From positions 9,822 through 22,930 of the forward strand of contig LSSL01000037.1 in assembly GCA_001953115.1 (NCBI GenBank): DNA of 13,109 nucleotides, in the 5' to 3' direction. This stretch comes from Smittium mucronatum. Lineage: Eukaryota; Kickxellomycota; Harpellomycetes; Harpellales; Legeriomycetaceae. Under the pieces are notes generated by a model. The model was given only the letters and a program-made list of their open reading frames with translations, ran no database searches and was not told where the DNA came from. Both the position numbers and the translations under genes were made by a program. Below, piece by piece: positions 1 through 8,999 of this stretch. Within the stretch, counting starts at the first letter, position 1. Each line of letters opens with the position of its first letter.

Positions 1-110
1 TTTTGTATCACGGAATTTTATTGTAAGATAACTTCATTAAAAACTATACTAAAAAAATATGAAAAAAAGAAAAAGAAGTATAGAAAAGACTATTATCACA
101 AAATAAATAA
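1..110. other. AT-rich flank left of the GC-richer island
   Basis: A/T-dominated sequence with A-runs around 50-77. I see no open frame or repeat here. Composition changes sharply near position 110, which I take as the approximate left edge of the minus-strand coding relic that follows. No terminal repeat or target-site duplication is visible at this edge. Confidence 0.4.
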
Positions 111-417
111 GCTCCTCTGCCGGTCTGCCTGTTGAGTACCTATGGATAAAGGATGCAGTATACCTAACGAAAGACCCCCCCTGGCATTGCTTCAAGTAGG
201 TGTATGACTGAGGTTACATGTAGTCAAGAATTAAGCTCTTTGTCAACGAACAATAGTTCATTGAAGCTATTGAGCTTCTAGTCAGAGCCCACTTCTAACA
301 GAATTAATGAAATTAGGCTCCTACCCAAACGTAGGATAGATCGAAATGGCTTTTCTACAAATAGTTGTTCGAAGCTGAGATCTGTCTGACTGTCGAACGC
401 TGGACTTGTGCACTAGA
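110..417 (-). other. GC-richer end of the relic, no protein recognised
   Basis: This stretch has the higher G+C of the island but no long frame. On the minus strand, short protein-like pieces continue in changing frames, such as SLVHKSSVRQSDRSQ just below 420, so it is probably the most decayed 3' part of the same relic. I looked for rRNA-like or tRNA-like structure because of its balanced base use and found none I could support. Confidence 0.3.
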
Positions 418-962
418 CTATGTCTCAGCTGTGCTAAACGATCGGTTCCTCCTGTTTCTAGATGGCCCTCCTCTGGAATTGCTGTCCTCCTTATCGCTGT
501 ACGCTGTCTCCACTACTCCCAACCAAGAATAGTGCAAGGCTGTGCGGAATTTTAGTTTAGTGTACTTCCAAAAGTACACTATTAAGCCCCAAAACCACGA
601 CAAAGTATTTCACTCTTAGGGGTCTGGATGATCTGTAGTATTGAATTCCATGGGGGGCAATAGTATGTGGTCTTCCATCTTGATCAATTGTACAGCAGGA
701 AATTCTACACCACTGCTAGAGGGCTAGTATACTATTTTTAATACAAATCCTCCTTCTTGGTCGATCTTTTTGCAAATAAGTACATATATTTTGGAAAATA
801 AAGAAATCCTGTCATTTTGCACGCGCTGATGGGTGGGTAAAATTCGATCTGTGTTGTTAGCCGACCTTTTTCGTTTGCAAAGCTCGTCAATGACGGAGCA
901 TAAGTCAGATAGGGACGTTTTTCGTTATGAGGAAGTGCTCTTAAATTCTTTCTGAAGTTCAA
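418..962 (-). pseudogene. decayed coding block IV of the unrecognised relic
   Basis: This block holds three consecutive minus-strand pieces in different frames. The first (962 to 738, 74 codons) contains YLTYAPSLTSF followed by RLTTQIEFYPPIS and an aromatic-rich tail. The second (about 735 to 610) contains GVEFPAVQLIKMEDHILLPP and then NTTDHPDP. The third (603 to 418) ends with an Arg/Ser-rich tail (SRGGPSRNRRNRSFS). Amino-acid use is balanced, unlike the Ile/Asn/Lys/Phe-rich random frames elsewhere in the window, which is why I consider it former coding DNA. I do not recognise the protein. There is no zinc knuckle, reverse transcriptase, integrase or polymerase motif. It shares orientation with the blocks above it, so it may be a later gene or the C-terminal part of the same element. 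It is broken by frameshifts and stops. Exact limits are uncertain. Confidence 0.4.
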
Positions 963-1204
963 AGTAGTTTGGATGAGGTAGTGTCTCCAAAATTTCTAAC
1001 TTACGCCAATATGGTATTATTTTCCGAATATACTAGCACCAAGAGAAAAAAAACACACCAGAGTTATAGTGCATACAATACTACCAATAGCTCTTTTTTG
1101 TGATTTTTCTCGAAGTTTAGGCAAGTTTACACAAGCTTGAATGGAAGAGGGACCCAAAAATTATCCCCCATTCCGTTTCTTTTCTATCTGTAAAGATATC
1201 AAAA
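963..1204 (-). other. spacer between relic blocks III and IV
   Basis: About 240 bases of intermediate composition. Minus-strand translation gives only short interrupted pieces. It may be an intergenic gap of the original element or a region too decayed to read. No repeat, hairpin or regulatory element is visible. Confidence 0.25.
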
Positions 1205-1950
1205 TCATTTATCTCGTGTAGATACGATTGAAAATTCATTTTTTGGCTGATTCTTCCAAAATTTTATGTTTTTGATCGCAGTTTCGACAAGTACCACTAC
1301 TGAACTTTGAAACTTCACCTTCGATAGATGTTGATTCATCATCTCTATTATTATCTTTAGAATTAGAATTAACAATAGAAGTGTCGCATAAATAGCTTTT
1401 CCTTTGACTATTAATTTCGCCAGACATCTCAATGTCTTCTGACCAGCTCAAGAACTACCTAAGTCTCACTTCTGAGCTCTCGGATTTTTGATGGGGGAAC
1501 CTTGAGCGACATATCCCTTGAGTTTATAACCATACCAAATTGGATTTTTTATCATCGATTTAGTAGTTCTATTTTCATCCGTCTTTATCTTGTATCCAAA
1601 TTCTACTATTTTGCAATGAATTTGATTGTTATCCTATAGAAACTTCTCCTTAGATTCCTTTATTGTTAGAAGGTGGTCCAATTAGTTAAAGATAATTATA
1701 CTATTCAACCTTGTACGTGTTAATATTAGGCACAAGACCCTGAAAACGTATGTATGCTTAGGGAAAGGCCAAAATAGAGGGTTCTCAACTGTTATGACCT
1801 TCCCTTCCAGTAGAATCGCAAAAAAGTCTTAGGTCACAAGTGGATCAGTATGCATATAAATGCTTCTTCGGGAATTAAAGACTTTATTGTCTTTTTCTTC
1901 TTATGTGTCGTATCGGGATCAGGAGTTATATTATAATTAATTATGTTCCT
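1205..1950 (-). pseudogene. decayed coding block III of the unrecognised relic
   Basis: From about 1855 to 1480 on the minus strand, one frame (with stops) contains DFFAILLEGKVITVENP, then FGYKIKTDENRTTKSMIKNP, then WYGYKLKGYVAQG. From 1451 to 1236 a hydrophilic acidic/Ser/Asn-rich piece follows (MSGEINSQRKSY, then an Asp/Asn/Glu-rich stretch). It ends with a CRNC motif followed by DQKHK. An overlapping frame (1432 to 1205) is also open but much more hydrophobic and looks like the shadow. A single CxxC with no following His/Cys at the right spacing is not a complete zinc knuckle. The disordered acidic stretch could suit a viral phosphoprotein or the end of a gag, but nothing I see decides this. 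Family unknown. Confidence 0.4.
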
Positions 1951-2003
1951 CATTTTTTTTAGACTTCTCGGGCCCAGGACATCTCTGCTCCGCCCAATTT
2001 TAT

Positions 2004-2816
2004 TTAGAGCAACAAAAAATTTTCTGTAAAATCTGGGGTCCTTGGTCTTGACCTACTCGCTTGTATACTTTTTTTATCAAATATTTTACTTCCTTTGGTA
2101 GTTTTGATGCCATCCCTATGCACACTTCCATTAGATTTCCGCGTGGATGCATGGTTAACCCAGGTTTTTTCGGGGTGTTGAATCACGCTAAAAGACATCT
2201 CTGTCTTCGTAGTCCAATCCAAAGAGTTTTTTTTTGGTGGTGGGACATCTTTATCAGCCTTCAACCTTCCAAGATGCCCTTTAACACAAAAGTAATCCAA
2301 AATTTCTCCTCCAAATCAGCAGTTTCTGGTTTCGGATCCCTGAATGAGATCTTGAAATTCTCATTGACGATGTCCAGATCCATTGGCTGTCCATCAGATT
2401 CTTCTAAGCTTGCCTGAACATCGCGAAGTATTCACCTACAGGGGGGTCTTGAGTGGTCTCTATTGAGACCCCCTTTGACGACCTTTAAACCTCACTGGTA
2501 AATTTCCTTGTTGCATGTGGCTTTTAGATGTGGTAGCCGGGAATTTAACTTCAATAGTTTTCACTGGAGCAGAGTTTCTCTTGTCATTGCCTTGTTAACC
2601 AGTCTGCTGGAGCCCGCAAAATGGCTTTCTGATTCTGGGTCGTTTTTCTGAATTCTTGCTGAAAAATAGTACATCAAGCTTTTCTCGATGAATTAGAGGT
2701 CCTATATCATAATATACCATCTTAAATTGTTTTACTAGCAGTTCCAGCCCCTTGTGCGGATGCCATAATTGATAGAAACACTCTGAAATGATCCAATTGT
2801 GATAAAAAAATCTAAC
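2004..2816 (-). pseudogene. decayed coding block II of the unrecognised relic
   Basis: This is the best-preserved part of the island. Reading down the minus strand: 2816 to 2658 is open and begins VRFFYHNWIISECFYQLWHP, followed by HKGLELLVKQFKMVYYDIGP. A one-base shift leads to a piece with SHFAGSSRLVNKAMTRETLL (about 2640-2570). Then a frame with DPPVGEYFAMFRQA (about 2445-2405) shifts into SLEESDGQPMDLDIV, which runs to KFWITFVLKGILEG (about 2410-2270). The piece 2300 to 2004 has a PPPKK and LDWTTKTEMSFSVIQH segment. Another frame over the same bases reads KLPKEVKYLIKKVYKR. At least four frame changes are needed, so this is a pseudogene. The frame-to-frame continuity and balanced composition support an ancestral coding sequence. 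A gag/capsid or viral nucleoprotein role is possible but not shown by any diagnostic motif. Confidence 0.5.
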
Positions 2817-3131
2817 TTAGTAACAAATTATATAACGGAAAATAGTTATATAATTTATTATAAGATAAAAACTTTTATTAACCACATTATTTTATTTTTA
2901 TTACTAAACATAATTTACAATCTGTATATTACATAGCTTTTACGTATTTAAACTAAAGTATTTTCCCACGCTGAAGGTTTTTTCATCTTTTTGGTTTATA
3001 CATCTTTTATTGCTTATTTTTAAGTCTCTAATAAACGAATACATTTTTTACAATTACTCAATTTTGGAAACTTCCAAAGTTCTCATTTTAAATAAAATAA
3101 GTAAAAGTCAAATATAACACAGGTTTTCTAA
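2817..3131. other. AT-rich interruption inside the GC-richer island
   Basis: About 315 bases of background-like AT-rich DNA separate two GC-richer protein-like segments on the same strand. No open frame crosses it on the minus strand. At its left end lies a strong hairpin (2821-2860). It could be an insertion of a small non-autonomous element, an original intergenic spacer of the relic, or an intron-like segment. No TTAA or TA duplication could be assigned to its borders with confidence. Confidence 0.4.
2821..2860. repeat. near-perfect 16-bp hairpin
   Basis: The arms 2821-2836 and 2845-2860 are reverse complements at 15 of 16 positions, with 12 consecutive perfect pairs (AAATTATATAAC against GTTATATAATTT). 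The loop is 8 bases (GGAAAATA). It sits exactly where the GC-richer island gives way to AT-rich sequence. Terminus of an inserted element, an intergenic signal or chance in AT-rich DNA are all possible. Confidence 0.6.
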
Positions 3132-3609
3132 TCCACATTTAGTATTGGGAGCTACGATGTCTGATAAAAGGGTCATTATCTTATAAGCAAATAGAATATG
3201 CGGTACGTTGACCGATATTCCCTGAGTTTCTTAGATTATCGGGCTCATGTAAAAATCGATCGAGCTAACGGCCTGTACTGAGAAGAATATTTTTTTCCAT
3301 ACATGGCGGAATTGGTCTTCTTTACTAGCACTGAACCAGAATAGTTCAGTTGTGGTGGCTGATAATTCACAAAACTATTTCTTGGGCACAATTATATTGG
3401 GTTCTTTCGCTTTTCTTCCATCGTATGGATGCGGAACAAATACCCTCAATTTGAAGGTGAGTTTAGATGAGCTCCGTGTATATATTAAAATCTGTAACTG
3501 ATCCCTTATGATCACAAATTGGACCTTTTTTTTTTGGGTCCCCTTCACTCAAAAACTGCATTTCCAATGCGGTAAGTTCATTAAGCTTTGTTTCTGTATT
3601 TTCGGTCAT
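3132..3609 (-). pseudogene. decayed coding block I, start of the unrecognised relic
   Basis: An ATG at 3609-3607 opens a minus-strand frame starting MTENTETKLNELTALEMQFL, which continues to DPKKK and stops just after a run of ten A (plus-strand T-run 3526-3535). A one-base change at that run continues into ICDHKGSVTDFNIYTEL. Further shifts give LTFKLRVFVPHPYDGRKAK (about 3460-3400) and then FWFSASKEDQFRHVWKKIFF followed by SVQAVSSIDFYM (about 3350-3245). The polar N-terminus, balanced composition and successive readable pieces suggest a real ancestral protein. The upstream side (above 3610) reverts abruptly to AT-rich background, so this ATG is likely the start of the first gene. Family not recognised; a viral nucleoprotein or retroelement gag is a guess. 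Confidence 0.5.
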
Positions 3610-5063
3610 CCTTTTTACTTAAAATTTTTTGAATTTTATAAATAAAATGTTTTTTAAGCTAGCAAGTACTTTTTCAAAAAAAAGATCATAAGGATATCAT
3701 ATAACTGTACTTTAAGTTTAACGCTATAAAATTTTCAATGATATTTTATTCGCGAATTAGATTTTTAATTGTCTTTTGGAAGTTCGATTATTTTATCCGA
3801 TAAAAGATTTTAGAACCTAATAGGATCACCTCCTATATTATAATTAAAACAAATATTTTTCAATAAAAATATAAATCGATTAACGAAGAGGAAATTTATT
3901 GAAAATTTTAATAAAAATATGGGATTTTAAAATTTTTCTAAAAATTTCACCAGATAATTGTAACTTTTAATTTATTAATTTATTTATTTTTCCTACGAAT
4001 TTAGGAATTTTCTGTAAGTTTATTTTTAACCAGATATTTTCAAAAGATATATATATTAAAATATTTTTTATAAGTAATACGAGAAATTTGTTGCATAAAT
4101 TTAGCACTTAAATGACTGCATATATAAAAAATATTCTAATGCTCTTTTATTAATTTTTAAACAAAAAAAGCAGAATACAATATAATTCGCTAAACTTTAG
4201 CAACCTTTTCCTTTAAATAAAATTTTTATAAGATTTAATCTGAAATTTTTCCACAAAAAAATTAAAATCTGCAGACCAGCTATTTTTATCTGCATCCAAA
4301 AAATTTATACACAGAAAACAACTATAAAAATGCTTCGGAATTGGATTTAAGTTTGGTTTTGCAAAAAATTACAAAAAGATATTTGTGTTTTCCGTTGGTC
4401 TATGATTTTTCAAAGAATCATTGTTTATTTTTTGATTAATTTATACTAAACTGATTATATAAAATTTTCAATTAAAGTCAAACATCTATAAAAAATTCAG
4501 ATAAAAAACAAACTTACAGAAAAGGGTCGAATTTTCGGGTAGAAATTAAAAGCTCTTATTTATCATAAAACTGGAGAACATTTTAACTCCTTCGTAGAAG
4601 ATTGGCCATTCCACGCTATTTTCGTGCCCAATATTTATGATATGTTGATTTCAACTTAAAAAATTATCACTTTTGTGGCCAAATTTTTGAATTTGGTAAA
4701 TGATTTTATTAATATTTCACAAATCAGATTAATTAGACACCTTTGAACGAAAATGTTAAAATTGTAAATATAATTATTGGTTGGAATTTTTTCAGCGCTG
4801 AAATTAGACAAATAACTATATTTTTAAAAATTCAGAGAGTAAATCAAACGCTCAGAACCATAATTAAAAATTCACAGCCAAATATATCCTCAAATTTTGA
4901 TAAAAGTATGTGGTTTATTTTTCGATTTATAATTTGGATTGATTGGAAATATTTATCTATTATCGATATAATCTGTGCAAATAGAATTCAATTATTCGAT
5001 TTCTAAGTTAATTATTATTAATGCAAATAGCAAAAATTTATGTATGCTACCCTCTCTTTTTTT
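3610..5063. other. AT-rich DNA without recognisable gene
   Basis: Long A/T tracts and frequent stops in all frames. A plus-strand frame at 4743-5006 (87 codons) has no ATG start that helps, no motif and Ile/Asn/Phe-dominated composition expected from AT-rich DNA. A less AT-rich patch at about 4525-4640 gives a minus-strand piece NSVEWPIFYEGVKMFSSFM that might be a scrap of an old coding sequence, but it is too short to assign. Confidence 0.5.
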
Positions 5064-5230
5064 GTTTAACAAATAAAATCGAATCAAATCTGATTGAAAG
5101 AAATTAAATCAGTAAATTTGAATCAAATTGTATTAACTAAAATCAAACAATAATTTATATATCAAATTAAGTAAAAAAGAAAAAATTTGGTTATTCATTG
5201 ATATTTTTTAAGTAGGATTAAGGAAAAAAA
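5064..5230 (+). repeat. left arm of the long inverted repeat
   Basis: The outer edge is GTTTAA at 5064-5069. The core AATCAAATCTGATTG (5082-5096) is itself close to palindromic. It matches the right arm in inverted orientation with a few gaps. Confidence 0.45.
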
Positions 5231-5789
5231 TCTTTAACATTTTCAGGGCTGAATTTTTTCATAATCCTAATATTTAAATTTTAAATTGGCTCAATTTCGT
5301 GATTTACTAAATTTTTTATAAATATTATTTTTTTTGTAGATATAACCGAATAAAAAATGAAAACCACTTTTGTACCATCGAACATTAAAGGGTTAAGTTT
5401 GGTAGAAAAAAAATGAAATAAATAGTGATTAAAATCCAAATTTGTTTGAGTTAACATATCTTTAAACCTAAGAGCTCTAATTATACCGTACAAAAGTTGG
5501 TATAATATATTATTTTTAGAGAAATTTTTAAATAAAAAATCAAAAATTCTTAATGACTCTAGAATTTGTATAATCAATTTATGTATAAGAATATATCAAA
5601 TGACACCCAACTCCCTATATGTTTAATATGTTCATTTTTTTGATGAAATATATTATCCTAATGCGTATCTAATTGCATCAAACGACTAGGGTATAGCTTA
5701 GCCTGAGCAATGGATAATTTAATGTTTTTAAATTTTCAATTAGCCAATATTATTTATTTTTCGATTAAAAATTGATAAATTTTCTAACA

Positions 5790-5956
5790 TTTTTTAACAA
5801 ATTCTGATAAAAAATTTACAATTATGTGCCTAAATTGATTTTTTATACTTTATTTGACACAATAATTAATTTTTAGTTTTAATTATAACAAATCGATTTT
5901 AATTTACCTAATTTGATTTTTTGCAATCAAATTTGATTATATTTTACAATTTAAAC
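5790..5956 (-). repeat. right arm of the long inverted repeat
   Basis: The outer edge is TTAAAC at 5951-5956, the complement of the GTTTAA at the left edge. The core CAATCAAATTTGATT (about 5924-5938) corresponds to the left-arm core on the opposite strand with one substitution in the matched 14 bases. Confidence 0.45.
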
Positions 5957-8099
5957 TTTTTTTTGCAACAACTCATACAAGCTGGGCTAAAAATTCCAGA
6001 TGGGCAAAAAACCATAAAAATCAATTGGAAATTTAATTATAAAAGTTTTAGACTAAAATATAAAGGATTACTGCGATAAAAAGAATAAAAGCTTTTAAAT
6101 TATATTTTACTCAATAAATAATTAATTCATATTCTTTCAACAAGGATTTTTTTTTTGCATCATCATTTCAGAACATTTTCAACGAGTGAGTTATTAATAT
6201 CAGACTTTTTAAAATTTAAACGTTTTACAAGATGCGATCAATAAGCTATTATAATTTCTGTAAAATAAATAATTCAAATTTTTTGACATGTTATTTAGCC
6301 TTAATTTTCACTGTAATGGGGACAATAAGCTTTTAATTTAAATTTAGACTATATATAAAAAACTAATAGCAAATATAAAAAACAAATACTAAAATAATTA
6401 ATTAAAAAAGCTCAATTATAGTTCTTAAAGTGAAAAAATAATGTTATGATGTATTTTATATATTTGAATTTGCCTTAAAATTTTCCTTAAATATTGGTTA
6501 AATGGTAAATTTCGTCTATATTGGCTTTTATTCAACTATTTTGAGCTAAATATATTAAATTGGGCTACAATCGATTATTTTAAGCAATCTTTGACTAATA
6601 AAAATTTTTATCCAATTACATCATTCAATTATTTAAGCCATTTTCGACTAATTTTTTTCATCCAAAAAAGTAGCACCAACTTCCAATCGATTCTAATTTT
6701 ATTTTATTTTTGAAAAAAAAAGCTTTTTTACTCAGTTCTTAGAAGAAATCTTGTTTTGAGATTCGGTATTTACAAATTTTAAATCGAATTGATAGTTTTT
6801 AAATAAATTAAAATTAAAAAAAAATATATAATATTTTTTTTATATTTCTGAATCAAAATTTGAATATATAATAACACAATCGAATTTAAGAAAAAGGAAA
6901 TTTTAAAATTTAGATGTAAATAGGTATTAAGCGTTATGAGGATCTTTTTTCTCTTAATTAAGTTTTAGAACTTTTATTGTTTTTTTCCATTCGATTTTTA
7001 TGAAAAAAAAAGATGGTAGGACTTCCAAAACTTAAATAATTTAAATTGTATATTATCCGAAATATTATTATAATTTTTAAAATACAGTAAATTTAACATT
7101 TTATGGATTTATCATTTCTTTTGAAGATTTTCAAAAAGAAATTAATAATAAATTTCACCTTAATATAGTATTTTATCACAAAATTTATTTATTTTTGATA
7201 AAAAAATTAGAGCTATCATAAACTCTAACTAAAAAAAATTCCGCCATTAGATTCTCGATTCCAGCGTTTTTTGGGCTATTACGCTTTTATAATATTATTT
7301 TTCTCGGTTTTACGACAAAATACTATTTAATAAAACGGTCTCCGCTAAAGTAAAAAATTAAACTGAAGTCAATGTTATCACAAATAAAAAGGATAATTCA
7401 AAATTATATTTATAAAAATTTTGATGAATTTAAATCCGTTTTCATATTTATTAATAATACCAAAATATAATTATTATATCCTATTCTATTCAAATATGCC
7501 CAAAAACTTTTATTATTTTTCCGTTTTATCATTTAATTTATATTTCAACAAGCATATGTGCCCACATCCATCCCCAAATTATATTAAATTATTAAATTGG
7601 TTTTATGTGGCATGTTTATATTTAATAACAATTTTAATGTTGTTATTTTTGAGACTTGTAGGTAAAGAGTAAAATTTAAAATAAACATCAATGCGATTTA
7701 AAAATATTATTTTGGTAAAGCAGTGTTTTTATTTATTTTTTTGTACTACAGGTGCCATATTTTTTGCTTATCAATAAAATTTCAAATACATTGGTGATAT
7801 TATTTTCGGTTACAAAAAATATATGTTTGTGTACTTTTTTTCTTCAAAAATCTGGCACATTATCAATACATGACCCTCCAATATTTTATCGACTGTCAAG
7901 AAAATTAGATGGAATTTACTTTAAAAAAAGAAATAAGTTATTCGAAAAATTCAAAATTCATTCGAGACATTTTTCTACTAATTACTAAAATTCCCCAATC
8001 AGAAATAATTCGTTTTAAATATTTATATAAATCGTATAAAAAATCGGAGTGTATAAAAAATTTCTTTTTATTGATATCTTTTGACATTATTATTTGATT
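5957..8099. other. AT-rich DNA without recognisable gene
   Basis: No frame here has a supported product. The plus-strand frame 7421-7672 (83 codons) is hydrophobic, with a possible membrane-like stretch near its C-terminus (LNWFYVACLYLITILMLLFL). Such stretches are expected by chance where T-rich codons dominate. Frames at 7752-7988 and 7909-8097 overlap each other, have no motif and lie next to the MULE relic on the opposite strand. A short degenerate tandem repeat lies at 6571-6666. I see nothing else. Confidence 0.45.
6571..6666 (+). repeat. degenerate tandem repeat, two units
   Basis: The unit beginning TCGATTATTTTAAGCAATCT (6571) recurs as TTCAATTATTTAAGCCATTT (about 6624). Both continue with a GACTAAT segment and end in TTTTATCCAA / TTTTCATCCAA. 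The offset is about 54 bases. A third, weaker relative (CAACTATTTTGAGC) begins near 6533. Similarity is imperfect and the sequence is AT-rich. Confidence 0.4.
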
Positions 8100-8880
8100 T
8101 TAGTTGATTTTTCTGAAATTCGGATTATAAAATGAATTTGATTCAGTCATTATTATTGTCGAAAGCTTGAAGAATTCAATTTTATCCAGGTCTCTCAATT
8201 CAAAATATTTGTTTTTTACAGTTATATCGAATCTTTTTAATGAATCATTAGTAAATGGGTGACTATTTATCGAATACCTCATACCAATTAAAGTTTTTAC
8301 CGAAGCAATTACAATTATTTTTTTTATATTTAGTTGAGATTGAGTTAAGTTTTCCATTTTTTAAGAAAAATAATTATCACGACTTTGAATAGCATTTCAT
8401 TTAGCATGAGCTATATCCATGAAATTTCCTCGTATATCAGTTTCATATACTTTTTATTCTCTTTTTTGGGTATATTTTTAATAATTTTCGAAACACAAAA
8501 CCAAAATTTTGTTCTTTTCATATTCACCGAATTTTTTTTAGTGCAGTTGGTATCTGTATTACTGAATAGACTACAAGATTAGTTGTTTTCCAATTAAGCC
8601 CATTTTTTAAAGTATCCATAATCCATAAATGAGATTCAGTGTTTTCTTTAGATACTATATAAATATGCACAGGTAAAAATGTCTGATTTATATCTGTTAT
8701 AACAGATATTATCACTGGATACCCCTCTTTACTAACTTGAATGTAGAGTCTATATGCATTAACTTCGAATTAAAAAATATAATATTAGTTTCTTTGGACG
8801 TTATCATGACTTTTATATCATTGATTTTTATATATACAGTTGGACACATAAGCAGTACCTTCCAAACACGAATAATCTAA
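8100..8880 (-). pseudogene. Mutator-like (MULE) transposase, decayed
   Basis: Reading down the minus strand, from about 8830 there is a frame with INDIKVMITSKETN, then FFNSKLMHIDSTFKLVKRG. The IDSTF block (Asp codon 8750-8748) matches the first catalytic Asp block of MULE-type DDE transposases (usual form h-D-G/S-T-F). A one-base shift near 8727 leads to YPVIISVITDINQTFLPVHI and SKENTESHLWIMDTLK, the typical strand-2/strand-3 and E(N/K)TES-W segment of the family. After it, VVYSVIQIPTALKKI aligns with the second Asp block (usually D-x2-x-A-L), but the Asp is gone. Two stops and a hard-to-read linker follow, then 8357-8100 reads ENLTQSQLNIKKI and MRYSINSH, resembling the T-N-x-ES-x-H-x-x-hK region of the MULE C-terminus. 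The relic is inactive. No terminal inverted repeats were identified. Recognition comes from family motifs known to me, not a search. Confidence 0.75.
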
Positions 8881-8999
8881 ATTAATAAATATATATTGAA
8901 AAAAACGTAAAATAAAAAATATGTAGAAACAACTAGCATAATCTGTCAAACTTTCTCAAAAACTTCAAGGGATATGAATTTATAGCTTTTGCTCTTCCT

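Larger units (their letters stand above)
5064..5956. mobile_element. candidate decayed element bounded by inverted repeats
   Basis: The sequence from 5064 (GTTTAACAAATAAAATC...) and the reverse complement of the sequence ending at 5956 align over about 120-165 bases with the same motif order: AATCAAATYTGATTG, then an A-rich spacer, AAATYAG/TAAATT, ATCAAATT-like, ACTAAAA-like, and TCAAATWAAGTA. I estimate 70-75% identity by eye over the first 115 bases, weaker further in. The arms (about 5064-5230 and 5790-5956) face each other with roughly 560 bases between them. This is the arrangement of a transposon with long terminal inverted repeats or a foldback element. The interior has one minus-strand frame (5577-5281, non-ATG start, 98 codons) of unrecognised, low-complexity composition. 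AT richness raises chance similarity, so confidence is moderate. Confidence 0.45.

Noticed and set aside
58..77. A-run motif resembling a negative-strand RNA virus polyadenylation signal
   Set aside because: It is on the strand opposite to the coding direction of the relic, and A-runs are common in this genome.
110..420. Possible rRNA fragment because of higher G+C and no long frame
   Set aside because: I found no conserved rRNA core motif or convincing helix pattern. The piece continues the minus-strand relic better.
2061..2417. 118-codon plus-strand open frame
   Set aside because: It lies opposite the minus-strand protein-like pieces of block II, which have better composition and continuity with neighbouring blocks. 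It has no recognisable motif, so I treat it as the antisense shadow.
4743..5006. 87-codon plus-strand frame
   Set aside because: Ile/Asn/Phe-rich with no motif and no neighbouring support; expected by chance at this length and composition.
5281..5577. 98-codon minus-strand frame inside the inverted-repeat interval
   Set aside because: It starts at a non-ATG codon, its composition matches random AT-rich sequence, and I found no transposase or protease motif. It is mentioned only as the interior of the candidate element.
5680..5712. tRNA-like start (GGGTATAGCTTAGCCTG)
   Set aside because: No anticodon arm, T-arm consensus or acceptor-stem complement follows at the right spacing.
7421..7672. 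83-codon plus-strand frame with a possible membrane segment
   Set aside because: T-rich DNA yields Phe/Leu/Ile/Tyr stretches by chance. There is no motif and no continuation into the next frame, and a splice to the frame near 7752 would run into stops.
8385..8582. 65-codon hydrophobic plus-strand frame
   Set aside because: It is antisense to the MULE relic. Its membrane-like composition follows from reading the complement of A-rich coding DNA.
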